Positions 21,501 through 27,272 of a stretch of DNA of 37,682 bases are shown here, one piece after another; position 1 is the first letter of the stretch, and the number at the start of each line of letters is the position of its first letter. The translations under genes were made by a program, and so were the position numbers. The notes under the pieces are model-generated. The model did not search any database. It worked only from the letters and a program-made list of their open reading frames with translations, and was not told where the DNA came from. This DNA is from Aquimarina spongiae (lineage in GTDB: Bacteria > Bacteroidota > Bacteroidia > Flavobacteriales > Flavobacteriaceae): assembly GCF_900141785.1 (NCBI RefSeq), contig NZ_FQYP01000017.1, positions 1 through 37,682 on the forward strand, in the 5' to 3' direction.

Positions 21501-22009
21501 GAAAACTGAATAAAAGCAATATCATCTTCTACAACAGGGTAAATATCTCCACTACCCTTATGTTCAAGAGTTTTTTCTACTTCAACAAAACTAGATTGAA
21601 TCTCTTCTAGAACTTCTTCGTAGTGATTATTATTTGCAAATTTTTCTAATTGCTGTAATTGCTTAGTACTTCCTATGATATGAGGTTTGTTCAATACTTT
21701 CCAGATCGAAAACAGCTTGAGTCTATGATCATCTTTTTGACCTATGGTAACTGGAACAGGAATTATTCCTCCAAGAATGCAAGCCCAAAAAACAATAATA
21801 AAAGTTTTATTATCCTCTATCTGAAAAACCAATTCCTCTTTTGGTTTCAACCCTTCTTGTTGCAGATATGACAAAACCTCTATTGCCCCATGATACAATT
21901 CATGATACGATAAAAAATCTTCGGTTGCACCATTAACAATAAAAACTATTCCTTTATCCTTAAGATTACTTCTTGTTTTTAGGATATTGATCAATGTTGA
22001 ATTTTCCAA
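15530..22009 (-). CDS. Loading NRPS: fatty acyl-AMP ligase-T-C-A(Asn)-T-E
   Basis: This 2,159-residue protein should start the lipopeptide. Residues 1-565 form an AMP ligase of the fatty acyl-AMP ligase type (FIQFSSGSTGIPKG, PLTHDMGMIG, SPNFGYSYVLKHC), which would activate a fatty acid and load it on the first carrier domain (FFEIGGTSLRA, about residue 610). Next come a C domain (FHHIIFDG, about 790) that acylates the first amino acid, an A domain (YTSGTTGNPKG, about 1266), a T domain (FFELGGDSIKA, about 1660) and an epimerisation domain (AHHLLVDGVSW, about 1840; FNYLGHFG). The A-domain code reads D-L-T-K-I-G-E-V-G-K, almost the known Asn code. The product delivered is therefore predicted to be N-acyl-D-Asn. 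The C-terminus (TPSDFEAAKLDQEDLEALFE) matches COM donor helices found after E domains and should dock on the next synthetase. It lies 59 nt after the NusG-like gene. Confidence 0.95.
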   Translation of the reverse strand: MENSTLINILKTRSNLKDKGIVFIVNGATEDFLSYHELYHGAIEVLSYLQQEGLKPKEELVFQIEDNKTFIIVFWACILGGIIPVPVTIGQKDDHRLKLFSIWKVLNKPHIIGSTKQLQQLEKFANNNHYEEVLEEIQSSFVEVEKTLEHKGSGDIYPVVEDDIAFIQFSSGSTGIPKGVVLTHKNLITNVTDISNAAKYEDSDSMISWMPLTHDMGMIGFHINPLFKGMNQYIMPTNLFVRRPGLWLEKASEHKVTILCSPNFGYSYVLKHCSNTEEYQWDLSNVRVIYNGAEPISEKIANEFISYGSVFGLNPNAMCPVYGLAEASLAVTMSDINQDVISCTVKRDKLGFGAEVEITNAGKESVSFVNVGKSIDHCAVRITNDDNETLNEQFIGHIQIQGNNVTSGYYNNKTATEEAISNTWLKTGDLGFMYNDCLYITGRAKDVFFINGQNYYSHDIENATLDIDGIELNKIVVTGHFNPDLQKEEVIAFVFFRGKIEKFIPLLQEIRTKVNLDFGFEIDHILPVRDIPRTTSGKLQRYKLLTQFKEGTFNELIAQINAVTNQIKEEKGKVFIPKSEEEEIVLSAWRKVLNKETIAIDDKFFEIGGTSLRAAELEMILNKELGVNLPLEQLYNKQTIGELLSVIDQLETSFYEDIPGISNDQEYHPLSAAQKRLYFSWAMDHNSIGYNLPFAIQIQGKIDEEKLSDSLHKLIERHDSLRMSFELDVEPKFYIHESIDFELGIVETNGEELENQIQSLVQPFNLSRPPLFRAQLVKTGKEYQVLFLDFHHIIFDGISVDNFLTELFSLYRDISLPNLDANYVDFVHWERNKHKGADFQLHKNYWETELSGDLPLLEMPLDDQRPAIFETTGKRLAFTLDNTISTRLKGLAQEKGCTLHSLLFSMYSVLLSKYTGQNDLIIGIPVGGRRHPSLQSLQGMFVNNLPIRVQIEEGIKFTELVELVKHRIISAIDHQDYPFEKMVQSQKGVRDVSRNPIFDTMFLYQDTDITRLGFDGVKISNYDFDPGFSKFDLSLEVFNGEDEISFALEYSSKLFSEEKMVQFNNHFRLLVNQIVQRPELRLEELATITAKEYADQIVKFNATEKNLPEKETIHELFEEEVTKHPHRIAMAFGENQLSFVELNEKANSLALRLKELVDQPKATVAIIMEKSPEFVISVLAVLKLGGNFVPITPDLPQDRIAYILDDSQSQLIVTSTNYQSMVSEIAGTSKDVKSAVVCVDNDSLDRTTDNLNVTGNSKDLAYIIYTSGTTGNPKGVMIEHGSLINYIDWASKSYVKGEQLAFPLHTSISFDLTITSIFTPLVSGNKIVIYHNNDQEVLIEKILKENKVDIIKLTPSHLRLITKLDTSDIIDKGCQVKRMIVGGEKLDTALVKEIRGIFGDNLEIYNEYGPTEATVGCMIYEFNEKDNFLTVPIGKPIANTQIYILDKHLKPVPVGVHGEVFVAGNGLARGYINNPLMNKEKFIENPFSEGQRMYRTGDLAKFVDSGVIEYVGRIDEQIKINGYRIEPEEIKNQILLHEGIETCIITTFKNNNTQPLLCAYVKHNENYNESIDEISLRVYLAEKLPFYMIPSHFITINKIPLTSNGKVDYNALPSPLLKKEKNTDENERLNEVEKTSISIWQEILEEEHISVRDNFFELGGDSIKAVQIASRLNEADIHLKVKDILTFQTIEQIILQSELQNNSYTQGVIEGQRDLFPIDNWFFSHDFNNKNYFNQSVLLKLRKDIPITKLEEAFSALIQAHDGLRQNYNPENGLMFYNANLLSQDFKLEVLNISDSGNEHLKNACLNFKNGFNITDGFLIKAAIIKQKGKANQLLVTAHHLLVDGVSWRILLNDLFQILSKGKDNAFLQKTASLIDWNEALKTYFTSKNRALVDEYWKNQVDEKFRIPLDFDIENWEMAQVDKVKGRLSAEQTLFLNKDAHDAYRSDNFTILLLAFTFALRDWTGDTSFSLELENHGRNLNEIDVSRTIGWFTCLYPQKVEINDAEIGSNIKRIKEQIKRIPDHGMEYGIYNYGDHQKYLEGSSISEIRFNYLGHFGNELNNDFFVYEDVDIGSEIDPQNKFTTKLEINLMIVDDHLEVEFIYNQNAHKPSTIEYIRDQFFINLETILDHIKAEKQVHFTPSDFEAAKLDQEDLEALFE

Positions 22010-22068
22010 AACTTTAACTTGTGATTTAATTGAACGATTCTCTAAGTGTTAGACAAACCTAATAGTAT

Positions 22069-22650
22069 CTAATACCCTAATTGTACTGGTTGTTGTAAGA
22101 AACTAGACGGTATGGTGGCCACAATATTCAACCTAAGTGAATTAATACTCACTAGGATTTTATTAATATTTCTATTTTCTAAAATCTTACATCTCAAACC
22201 TGATAAAGGCCCATAGCTGATTTCTTTAATATCACCAATTGCTGGTATTTGAAAATCAGCTTTTACATCGATTACGTCTTTTGTACCAATCAAAATTTTG
22301 ATTTTATCAATTTCATTTTCGGTAACCTTTGCGTACTCTGCTCCAAATCGTATATACATACAAGCTCCATTAACGGATAAAGCCTTTGAGAAATCCTTGG
22401 TTGAATTTATTTTGACAAATACATAAGAAGGAATTAAAGGCTTCAAAACTGTCTTTTTACGATCACTCCATTGCTTAACGGTCTTTATCATTGGAGCGAA
22501 AGCTTCTATATTATTTTCATGTAGTAGTTCTTCTACTTTTCTTTCATGACGTGATCTCACGTACAAAACATACCATTCACCTAACTTAAAACCCATGTGT
22601 GTATATTTAATAAATTGATTAAAAGATATAGCTTCGCTTCCCTGACTCAC
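22069..22650 (-). CDS. NusG-family transcription antiterminator (UpxY/LoaP-like)
   Basis: This 193-residue protein has the NusG N-terminal fold signature (EWYVLYVRSRHERKVEELL, about residues 26-44, then LKPLIPSYVFVKI) and a C-terminal KOW-like region (PAIGDIKEISYGPLSGLRCKI). That is the length and layout of specialised NusG paralogues such as UpxY, RfaH and LoaP rather than core nusG. Those proteins bind elongating RNA polymerase and let it read through long operons, including capsule and PKS/NRPS loci. Its position as first gene, 59 nt before more than 20 kb of co-directional synthetase genes, fits that role. The start at 22650 is used; an ATG at 22596 (MGFKLGEWYV) would also keep the whole domain. 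Confidence 0.88.
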   Translation of the reverse strand: MSQGSEAISFNQFIKYTHMGFKLGEWYVLYVRSRHERKVEELLHENNIEAFAPMIKTVKQWSDRKKTVLKPLIPSYVFVKINSTKDFSKALSVNGACMYIRFGAEYAKVTENEIDKIKILIGTKDVIDVKADFQIPAIGDIKEISYGPLSGLRCKILENRNINKILVSINSLRLNIVATIPSSFLQQPVQLGY

Positions 22651-23107
22651 ATTTCATATCTTCTTAAAAATATGATTGGATAATCAAGTAAAAAGGTCTC
22701 TACAAAAAGCTCTTGTAACGATCCCTTTATTTATTATAATGGTTTAAAGATGTATACTTGGAATATTGATGTCTTCAAACTGAGAAGTATCGTATTGAAG
22801 ATCTATTCGTGTAATAATCGTTAATAAAAAGTCTATTAACTTTATCCTTAAGCCCAAAACAAACTTATAAGGAAATCCACTTAAAATAAAGTGTATTTAC
22901 TACGAATTTATAAATTACAGGCTTAAAATTTATAAATATTAAGGAATCAAAATAATATTTAATTAATTGAAATTCAAATACTTATAGGTAAATATTTTTT
23001 TTTACAGTTTTATTAAGTGAACTTAAATCTTATACCATTATATGATTTAAAATTTTATAAATTCTGATTAAAAAGGCACTATAATTTCATTATTTCTTTA
23101 ACATTTA
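22651..23107 (-). promoter_or_regulatory. Putative long leader of the NRPS operon (no gene seen)
   Basis: About 450 nt of very AT-rich DNA without a credible gene lies between a candidate -7 box (23108-23115) and the antiterminator start. It holds a stem-loop at 22772-22801 (TCTTCAA pairing with TTGAAGA). Long leaders are known for UpxY-type operons, where the antiterminator is recruited. Assignment as leader rests on position and an imperfect promoter. Confidence 0.35.
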
Positions 23108-23115
23108 CAAACGTA
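23108..23115 (-). promoter_or_regulatory. Candidate -7 box (TACGTTTG) for the NRPS operon
   Basis: TACGTTTG fits the Bacteroidota -7 consensus TAnnTTTG. The expected -33 position carries GTTTAAC, which lacks the G of TTG, so the promoter is imperfect. Confidence 0.35.
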
Positions 23116-23398
23116 TATTTCATAAAAATTAATGTTAAACTAGGTACGCTTCCCTAACCAAAAATCTTCGAGTGTATTGTTATTAATTCTATATTCAACC
23201 AATTCGTTTTCGACTTTGATTTCACAATTTGCGTAAAATCCTCTTTCATGAAGTCACTAAATGTGAAAGGTACTAATACCAAAATCTAATACATCTACTT
23301 CAAAAGACCTTATTAGACAGTTCTGAAAATAATGTGGGTAACGGGAAATGGAAAATGCGTCTGAAACTATCTAAGAAAGGTATTAATCCATGAATAAA

Positions 23399-23428
23399 CA
23401 CCTTTGTAATCTAATGACTACAAATGTG
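23399..23428 (-). other. Stem-loop after the T9SS remnant
   Basis: CACCTTTGTA and TACAAATGTG form a 10-bp stem with one mismatch and a 10-nt loop, about 43 nt beyond the stop of the sorting-domain remnant. It may be the old terminator of that gene. The T-run after it is poor. The stretch 23116-23398 otherwise shows no gene. Confidence 0.35.
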
Positions 23429-23470
23429 CTACATTACTTATGCAATATCATATCTTATAAAAAAACCTTG

Positions 23471-23752
23471 TTATTCAGATAAAATTATTCTTTTGACAAT
23501 ATATTGCTCACCAAAACTTATTTTGCACAGATATAGTCCTGAAGCTAATTCGCCGTTTTTATTGAATATAGTGGTACAATTCCTAAAAGATATTATTTCA
23601 TCATCCAAAAGTGTTTGTATCAGCACTCCAGTTATAGAGTAGATCTCAATTTTGATATGTCTATTTTCATTACTTTCAAAGGTTACATTCACTGCATCTT
23701 TCGATGGGTTCGGAAATACAATCGCTTTGACTATAACATCTTTTTTGTTATA
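23471..23752 (-). pseudogene. Orphan type IX secretion C-terminal sorting domain (gene remnant)
   Basis: The frame encodes 93 residues that form nearly a whole type A T9SS sorting domain: FPNPSKDAVNVTFES, then a KIEIYSITGVLIQTL strand pair, LASGLYLCKIS, and the terminal VKRIILSE. Such domains sit at the C-terminus of secreted proteins several hundred residues long. Here the frame is closed by an in-frame TGA (23753-23755) just upstream, and no cargo domain or signal peptide precedes it. A GTG at 23692 could start translation, but the product would have no signal peptide. I read it as the tail left after deletion of a secreted-protein gene. Confidence 0.7.
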
Positions 23753-23797
23753 TCATTTTTCTGAAAGTGAAGTATGTAAAATGAAACCTCTGTATAC

Positions 23798-23826
23798 AAA
23801 AAAAGCTTCCATTTCTGGAAGCTTTT
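23798..23826 (-). terminator. Intrinsic terminator of tRNA-Val
   Basis: On the minus strand AAAAGCTTCC-loop-GGAAGCTTTT, a perfect 10-bp stem running into seven Ts, begins 2 nt after the tRNA 3' end. Confidence 0.85.
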
Positions 23827-23827
23827 G

Positions 23828-23902
23828 TGGGCGCGAAGGGATTCGAACCCCTGACCCCTTGGGTGTAAACCAAGTGCTCTGAACCAACTGAGCTACGCGC
23901 CC
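23828..23902 (-). tRNA. tRNA-Val (anticodon TAC)
   Basis: The 75-nt gene folds as a full cloverleaf: acceptor stem GGGCGCG/CGCGCCC, D arm with GGTT, anticodon stem CTTGG/CCAAG around loop TTTACAC (anticodon TAC), and T arm with TTCGAAT. The discriminator is A, and CCA is not encoded. Confidence 0.97.
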
Positions 23903-23944
23903 TTTTCAATATTTTTTCGCAATCCTTGTTCCTGATTGCGGATG

Positions 23945-23974
23945 CAAATATAACACAGTTTTGTAGTCTACCAA
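23945..23974 (-). promoter_or_regulatory. Promoter of tRNA-Val
   Basis: On the minus strand TTG (23972-23974), a 19-nt spacer and TATATTTG (23945-23952) match the Bacteroidota consensus TTG-N19/20-TAnnTTTG. Between it and the tRNA lies a hairpin (CGCAATC/GATTGCG, 23918-23940) without a T-run. Confidence 0.75.
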
Positions 23975-23992
23975 AAGAAAATTGAAGAAAAA

Positions 23993-25210
23993 TTAAATTA
24001 TTTCTGCTACTACAAATGTACTTCCTCCTACATAAATGACATCTTGATCTGTAGCTTCCTGTAATGCAGATTGATAGGCTTCTTGTACCGAATCATAATG
24101 CACTCCAAGTAATTTGAATTTTTTCCCATTTTTCCTCAATTCATACGCATCCAAACCACGAAGAATATTTGGTTTGGCAAAATAGTAACGTGCATCCTTT
24201 GGAAATAAAGGCAAGATAGTATCGAGGTCTTTATCATTAACAACCCCCAAAACAATATGTAGATTATCGAATTTCTCCTCTCTTAGCTGTTTTACCACTT
24301 CTTTAATTCCATCTTCGTTGTGTGCGGTATCACAAACCACCTTTGGATGTTCTTGCAAGATTTGCCATCTCCCCAGTAACCTTGTATTCTTAACCACCCG
24401 TTGAAGTCCATTCTCGATATGAGCATCTTCAACCTTCCATCCCCTTTCTTGCAATACTAATAGGGTTTGTAGAGCTGTTTTTACATTTTCGATCTGATAT
24501 CTTCCTTTTAAATCTGTAGCGATCAATGGACCAGTATACGCTTCTGCCAAAAATAATGTACTATTACATGCTTTGGCCTTATCCAAAAACACCTTTTTGG
24601 TTTCATCGGTTGTTCTTCCTATTACTACCGGAACATCTGGCTTAATAATACCTGCCTTCTCTCCTGCAATTGCTTCCAGAGTATCTCCCAAAAAACGAGT
24701 GTGATCCAGTCCTATATTTGTGATAACAGATACTTCTGGGGTAATGATATTTGTAGAGTCCAATCTCCCCCCAAGGCCAACTTCAATTACCGCGATATCT
24801 ATATCCGAGTCACTAAAGTATTGGAATGCCATTCCCACAGTCATTTCAAAAAATGACAATTGATGCTGTTCAAAATAACTTTTATGTTTCTCTATAAATT
24901 CAACGACATATTCTTCGGTAATCACTTTTCCATCAATCCGAATACGCTCTCTGAAATCTTTTAAATGAGGAGAAGTATATAACCCTACCTTATACCCAGC
25001 TTCTTGTAATACTGAAGCCAGCATATGGCTGGTAGACCCTTTTCCATTGGTCCCTCCAACATGAATGCTTTTGAATTTCTTGTGTGGGTTTTCTAAATAA
25101 GATGCTAATTGGATTGTATTGTGAAGATCAACTTTGTAGGCGCTTGCCCCTTGACGTTGATACATCGGTAATTGGGCAAACATCCAATCCAGGGTTTCCC
25201 TGTAATTCAT
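23993..25210 (-). CDS. folC: Bifunctional folylpolyglutamate synthase/dihydrofolate synthase
   Basis: The 405-residue product has the expected FolC length. It is a cytoplasmic Mur-ligase-type enzyme that adds glutamate to dihydropteroate or folate using ATP. Visible marks are the P-loop (HVGGTNGKGSTSHM, about residues 51-64), the YTSPHL segment with the following RIRIDG, the EVGLGGRLDSTN motif, and TNIGLDHTRFLG. The C-terminal domain carries the WQILQEHPKVVCDTAHN motif. It begins 5 nt after the tonB stop, so it is probably translated from the same message. Its last position in a run with exbBD and tonB is an operon association, not a functional link. Confidence 0.95.
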   Translation of the reverse strand: MNYRETLDWMFAQLPMYQRQGASAYKVDLHNTIQLASYLENPHKKFKSIHVGGTNGKGSTSHMLASVLQEAGYKVGLYTSPHLKDFRERIRIDGKVITEEYVVEFIEKHKSYFEQHQLSFFEMTVGMAFQYFSDSDIDIAVIEVGLGGRLDSTNIITPEVSVITNIGLDHTRFLGDTLEAIAGEKAGIIKPDVPVVIGRTTDETKKVFLDKAKACNSTLFLAEAYTGPLIATDLKGRYQIENVKTALQTLLVLQERGWKVEDAHIENGLQRVVKNTRLLGRWQILQEHPKVVCDTAHNEDGIKEVVKQLREEKFDNLHIVLGVVNDKDLDTILPLFPKDARYYFAKPNILRGLDAYELRKNGKKFKLLGVHYDSVQEAYQSALQEATDQDVIYVGGSTFVVAEII

Positions 25211-25215
25211 AAATA

Positions 25216-26109
25216 CTATTCAGAAAGTTTAAATTGATAGATAATGGTCCCTACTTGTTTTACCGGTGCTTTGGCATCACTATTAAACTTGGTTGCCAAT
25301 GCAGCCCTTTTGGCTGGTTCCATAAGACAAGAAGCACTATTGGTTGTTCCTTTTACTCCAGGAGTTGCTCTGATTACTCTTCCACTTTGATTTACCTCAA
25401 TTCTTACCACAACAATACCAGACTCATTACAATCCTGAACGAACTTTTCTTTATTTAATGCTTTACGACCTCCTAATCGATAATTTCCATCTCCATCTAG
25501 CCCTTTTCCGTTACCATAGTATTTTTTGGCATTAGGGTCGCCATCCGGACTCCCTTTATCTCCCGGAGACCTATCGTCACCTTCTCCTCCTTTGGACGTA
25601 CCATCGTTTTTGGGCCCATTAGAAAAGCTATTCAATATATCCAGCGTTGACTTATCTGGTTTAGGATCGGGTTTCTTTTCCTCTACCTTTTTAGGTGTTT
25701 CCTTTACCGTCTTTTTGGTAACTTTTTGATCTGAAGTTTTTTTAGGGACTTCTTTAGTCTTTTCAACCTTCTTTTTAGGCTTTTTCTTTGGCTTTTTATC
25801 AATCACCGGGGCATCTTCAAGGTCCTGCGTAGCCACTTTTTCCTGAATTTCGGGTGAGTCCTCTTGTGGAGTGGGAGCCGTAGAAGCCGATTCGGGCGTT
25901 GTATTCTTTGGTGAAGTTTTAATCGGTTTATTGGGTTGTATCTTGCCTGATCCAACCGCTGTAGTACCAAAATTTACCGCAATCCCGCTTTCTTCTTCCG
26001 GAACAATATAACTAAGGCTAAGATAAAACAGTAACAAGATAATCCCTATGTGCAATAATATCGTTAACACCAAGGATTTTCTTTTATGTTTTGTATCCAG
26101 CTTTATCAT
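25216..26109 (-). CDS. tonB: Energy transducer TonB
   Basis: This 297-residue protein has one N-terminal membrane helix (about residues 12-32). A long Lys/Pro/Thr-rich periplasmic spacer follows (repeats such as KKPKKKPKKK), then a Gly/Asp-rich stretch and a C-terminal TonB-like domain (VVVRIEVNQSGRVIRATPGVKG). It should carry the ExbBD proton-motive force to outer-membrane receptors. I use the ATG at 26109, two nt after the exbD stop. A TTG six nt upstream is possible but overlaps exbD and adds nothing conserved. Confidence 0.9.
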   Translation of the reverse strand: MIKLDTKHKRKSLVLTILLHIGIILLLFYLSLSYIVPEEESGIAVNFGTTAVGSGKIQPNKPIKTSPKNTTPESASTAPTPQEDSPEIQEKVATQDLEDAPVIDKKPKKKPKKKVEKTKEVPKKTSDQKVTKKTVKETPKKVEEKKPDPKPDKSTLDILNSFSNGPKNDGTSKGGEGDDRSPGDKGSPDGDPNAKKYYGNGKGLDGDGNYRLGGRKALNKEKFVQDCNESGIVVVRIEVNQSGRVIRATPGVKGTTNSASCLMEPAKRAALATKFNSDAKAPVKQVGTIIYQFKLSE

Positions 26110-26111
26110 AA

Positions 26112-26504
26112 TCAATCGGGTTTCACCGCCAGTATAACTTTAAATTTATTTCTATTCGCAATATCCATTACAGCTACTGCACGTTCTATTGGCACTCCTT
26201 CTTCTGCTCTCAGAATAATGGTAGGTTCATTTTGTCCTTGTAACCTTGAAATCAAGGTCGATTCTAAGCTACTTTGCGTAATACGCTCATCATCTACATA
26301 ATACTGCAATTTATTGGTAATGCTTACCGATATGTTTTGCGCGTTGGAGCTCTTTCCTTTAGCCTTTGGTAATATAAGATCCAAGGCTTCTGGTGTTATC
26401 GCAGGAGAGGTCAGTAAAAAAAACACCAATAACAGAAATACAATATCTGTCATCGAAGACATACTGAACTCTGGACTTACTTTGTTTCTTCCTCTTAAGT
26501 TCAT
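26112..26504 (-). CDS. exbD: ExbD/TolR biopolymer transport protein
   Basis: The 130-residue product has a short cytoplasmic N-terminus and one membrane helix containing the proton-path aspartate (SSMTDIVFLLLVFFLLTSPA, about residues 16-35). The periplasmic domain ends with the family's ALD-I-N-KVILAV pattern. It works in the inner membrane with ExbB and TonB. It starts 1 nt after the exbB stop and is followed 2 nt later by tonB. Confidence 0.95.
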   Translation of the reverse strand: MNLRGRNKVSPEFSMSSMTDIVFLLLVFFLLTSPAITPEALDLILPKAKGKSSNAQNISVSITNKLQYYVDDERITQSSLESTLISRLQGQNEPTIILRAEEGVPIERAVAVMDIANRNKFKVILAVKPD

Positions 26505-26505
26505 A

Positions 26506-27207
26506 CTATGCAGGTTCGTTCAACAAGTCCAAGAAATCTACAGCCTGAGCTTCCATAGTATGAATCACTTTATCTGTACGAACTACTAAGTGATTATATC
26601 CTATATAAGCAACAATACCCACTACAAGACCACCAACAGTTGTAGTCATAGCTGTATAAATACCCTCGGCCAGAACTCCCATATCTGCTGTACCAGAACT
26701 GGATGCCAAATTATGGAATGCCAAAATCATACCAATTACGGTTCCCAAGAATCCAATCATAGGTGCAGCACCTGCTACTGTAGCCAAAATACCTACATTC
26801 TTTTCTAATTTGTAGACCTCCAAACGCCCAGCATTTTCAATAGCTTTATTAATATCTTCCAGAGGATGTCCGATTCTAGAAATACCTTTCTCAGTCAATC
26901 TTGCCACAGGATTATTCGTTTGAGCACATAAAATCTTAGCCGCTTCAATTTTTCCACTTGCCACATTATCTCTGATCTGATGCATAAAGCTCTCATCATA
27001 TTTGGAAGCCGCTTTTATAGCAAAAAGTCTTTCAAAGTAAATATAGACTGCTACAAAGAGCAAAACAAAAAGTATAGCGATAATCACAATCGCTCCGGTC
27101 CCTCCACTTAACAGGAGGTCCATAATAGAGAGTGATTTCTCTTCAATTACTGTGTCAACTTGTGCAGAACTTTGGGTAAACGCACTGAGCATAGATAAAT
27201 ACATCAT
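26506..27207 (-). CDS. exbB: ExbB/TolQ/MotA family proton channel
   Basis: This 233-residue membrane protein has a first helix at about residues 33-55 (GAIVIIAILFVLLFVAVYIYFERL). A cytoplasmic region follows, then two helices with the conserved family segments (VAGAAPMIGFLGTVIGMILAF and MTTTVGGLVVGIVAYIGYNHL). It forms the proton channel that powers TonB. The next two genes, exbD and tonB, complete the complex. Upstream is nhaB, 65 nt away. Confidence 0.95.
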   Translation of the reverse strand: MMYLSMLSAFTQSSAQVDTVIEEKSLSIMDLLLSGGTGAIVIIAILFVLLFVAVYIYFERLFAIKAASKYDESFMHQIRDNVASGKIEAAKILCAQTNNPVARLTEKGISRIGHPLEDINKAIENAGRLEVYKLEKNVGILATVAGAAPMIGFLGTVIGMILAFHNLASSSGTADMGVLAEGIYTAMTTTVGGLVVGIVAYIGYNHLVVRTDKVIHTMEAQAVDFLDLLNEPA

Positions 27208-27227
27208 TTTGATTTCGTTAATTTAGT

Positions 27228-27241
27228 GTTAGTATACTAAC
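27228..27241. repeat. Perfect 14-bp palindrome upstream of exbB
   Basis: GTTAGTATACTAAC is a perfect palindrome, 21-34 nt upstream of the exbB ATG in the 65-nt gap after nhaB. It could be a repressor site or a short hairpin. There is no T-run, so it is not an evident terminator. Confidence 0.5.
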
Positions 27242-27272
27242 GTTATTTATGTAGGTTAAGTATATCCCCAAT

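Noticed and set aside
1..22009. Many plus-strand open frames of 60-130 codons across the NRPS genes
   Set aside because: They lie antisense to well-supported synthetase and permease genes, have no domain signatures, and often start in mid-motif of the real frame.
22651..23470. Possible CRISPR, insertion sequence or small gene in the AT-rich gap
   Set aside because: No regularly spaced repeats, terminal inverted repeats or transposase fragments were seen; only a candidate promoter and simple stem-loops.
23652..23882. 76-codon plus-strand frame over the tRNA terminator and tRNA-Val
   Set aside because: It reads through the tRNA gene; its C-terminal residues are a translation of tRNA complement.
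23918..23940. Hairpin CGCAATC/GATTGCG as terminator of folC
   Set aside because: No T-run follows on the minus strand, and it lies between the tRNA promoter and the tRNA, so it may be part of the tRNA leader instead.
26110..26115. TTG start for TonB overlapping exbD
   Set aside because: The ATG at 26109 is two nt after the exbD stop and gives the same membrane helix with a standard codon.
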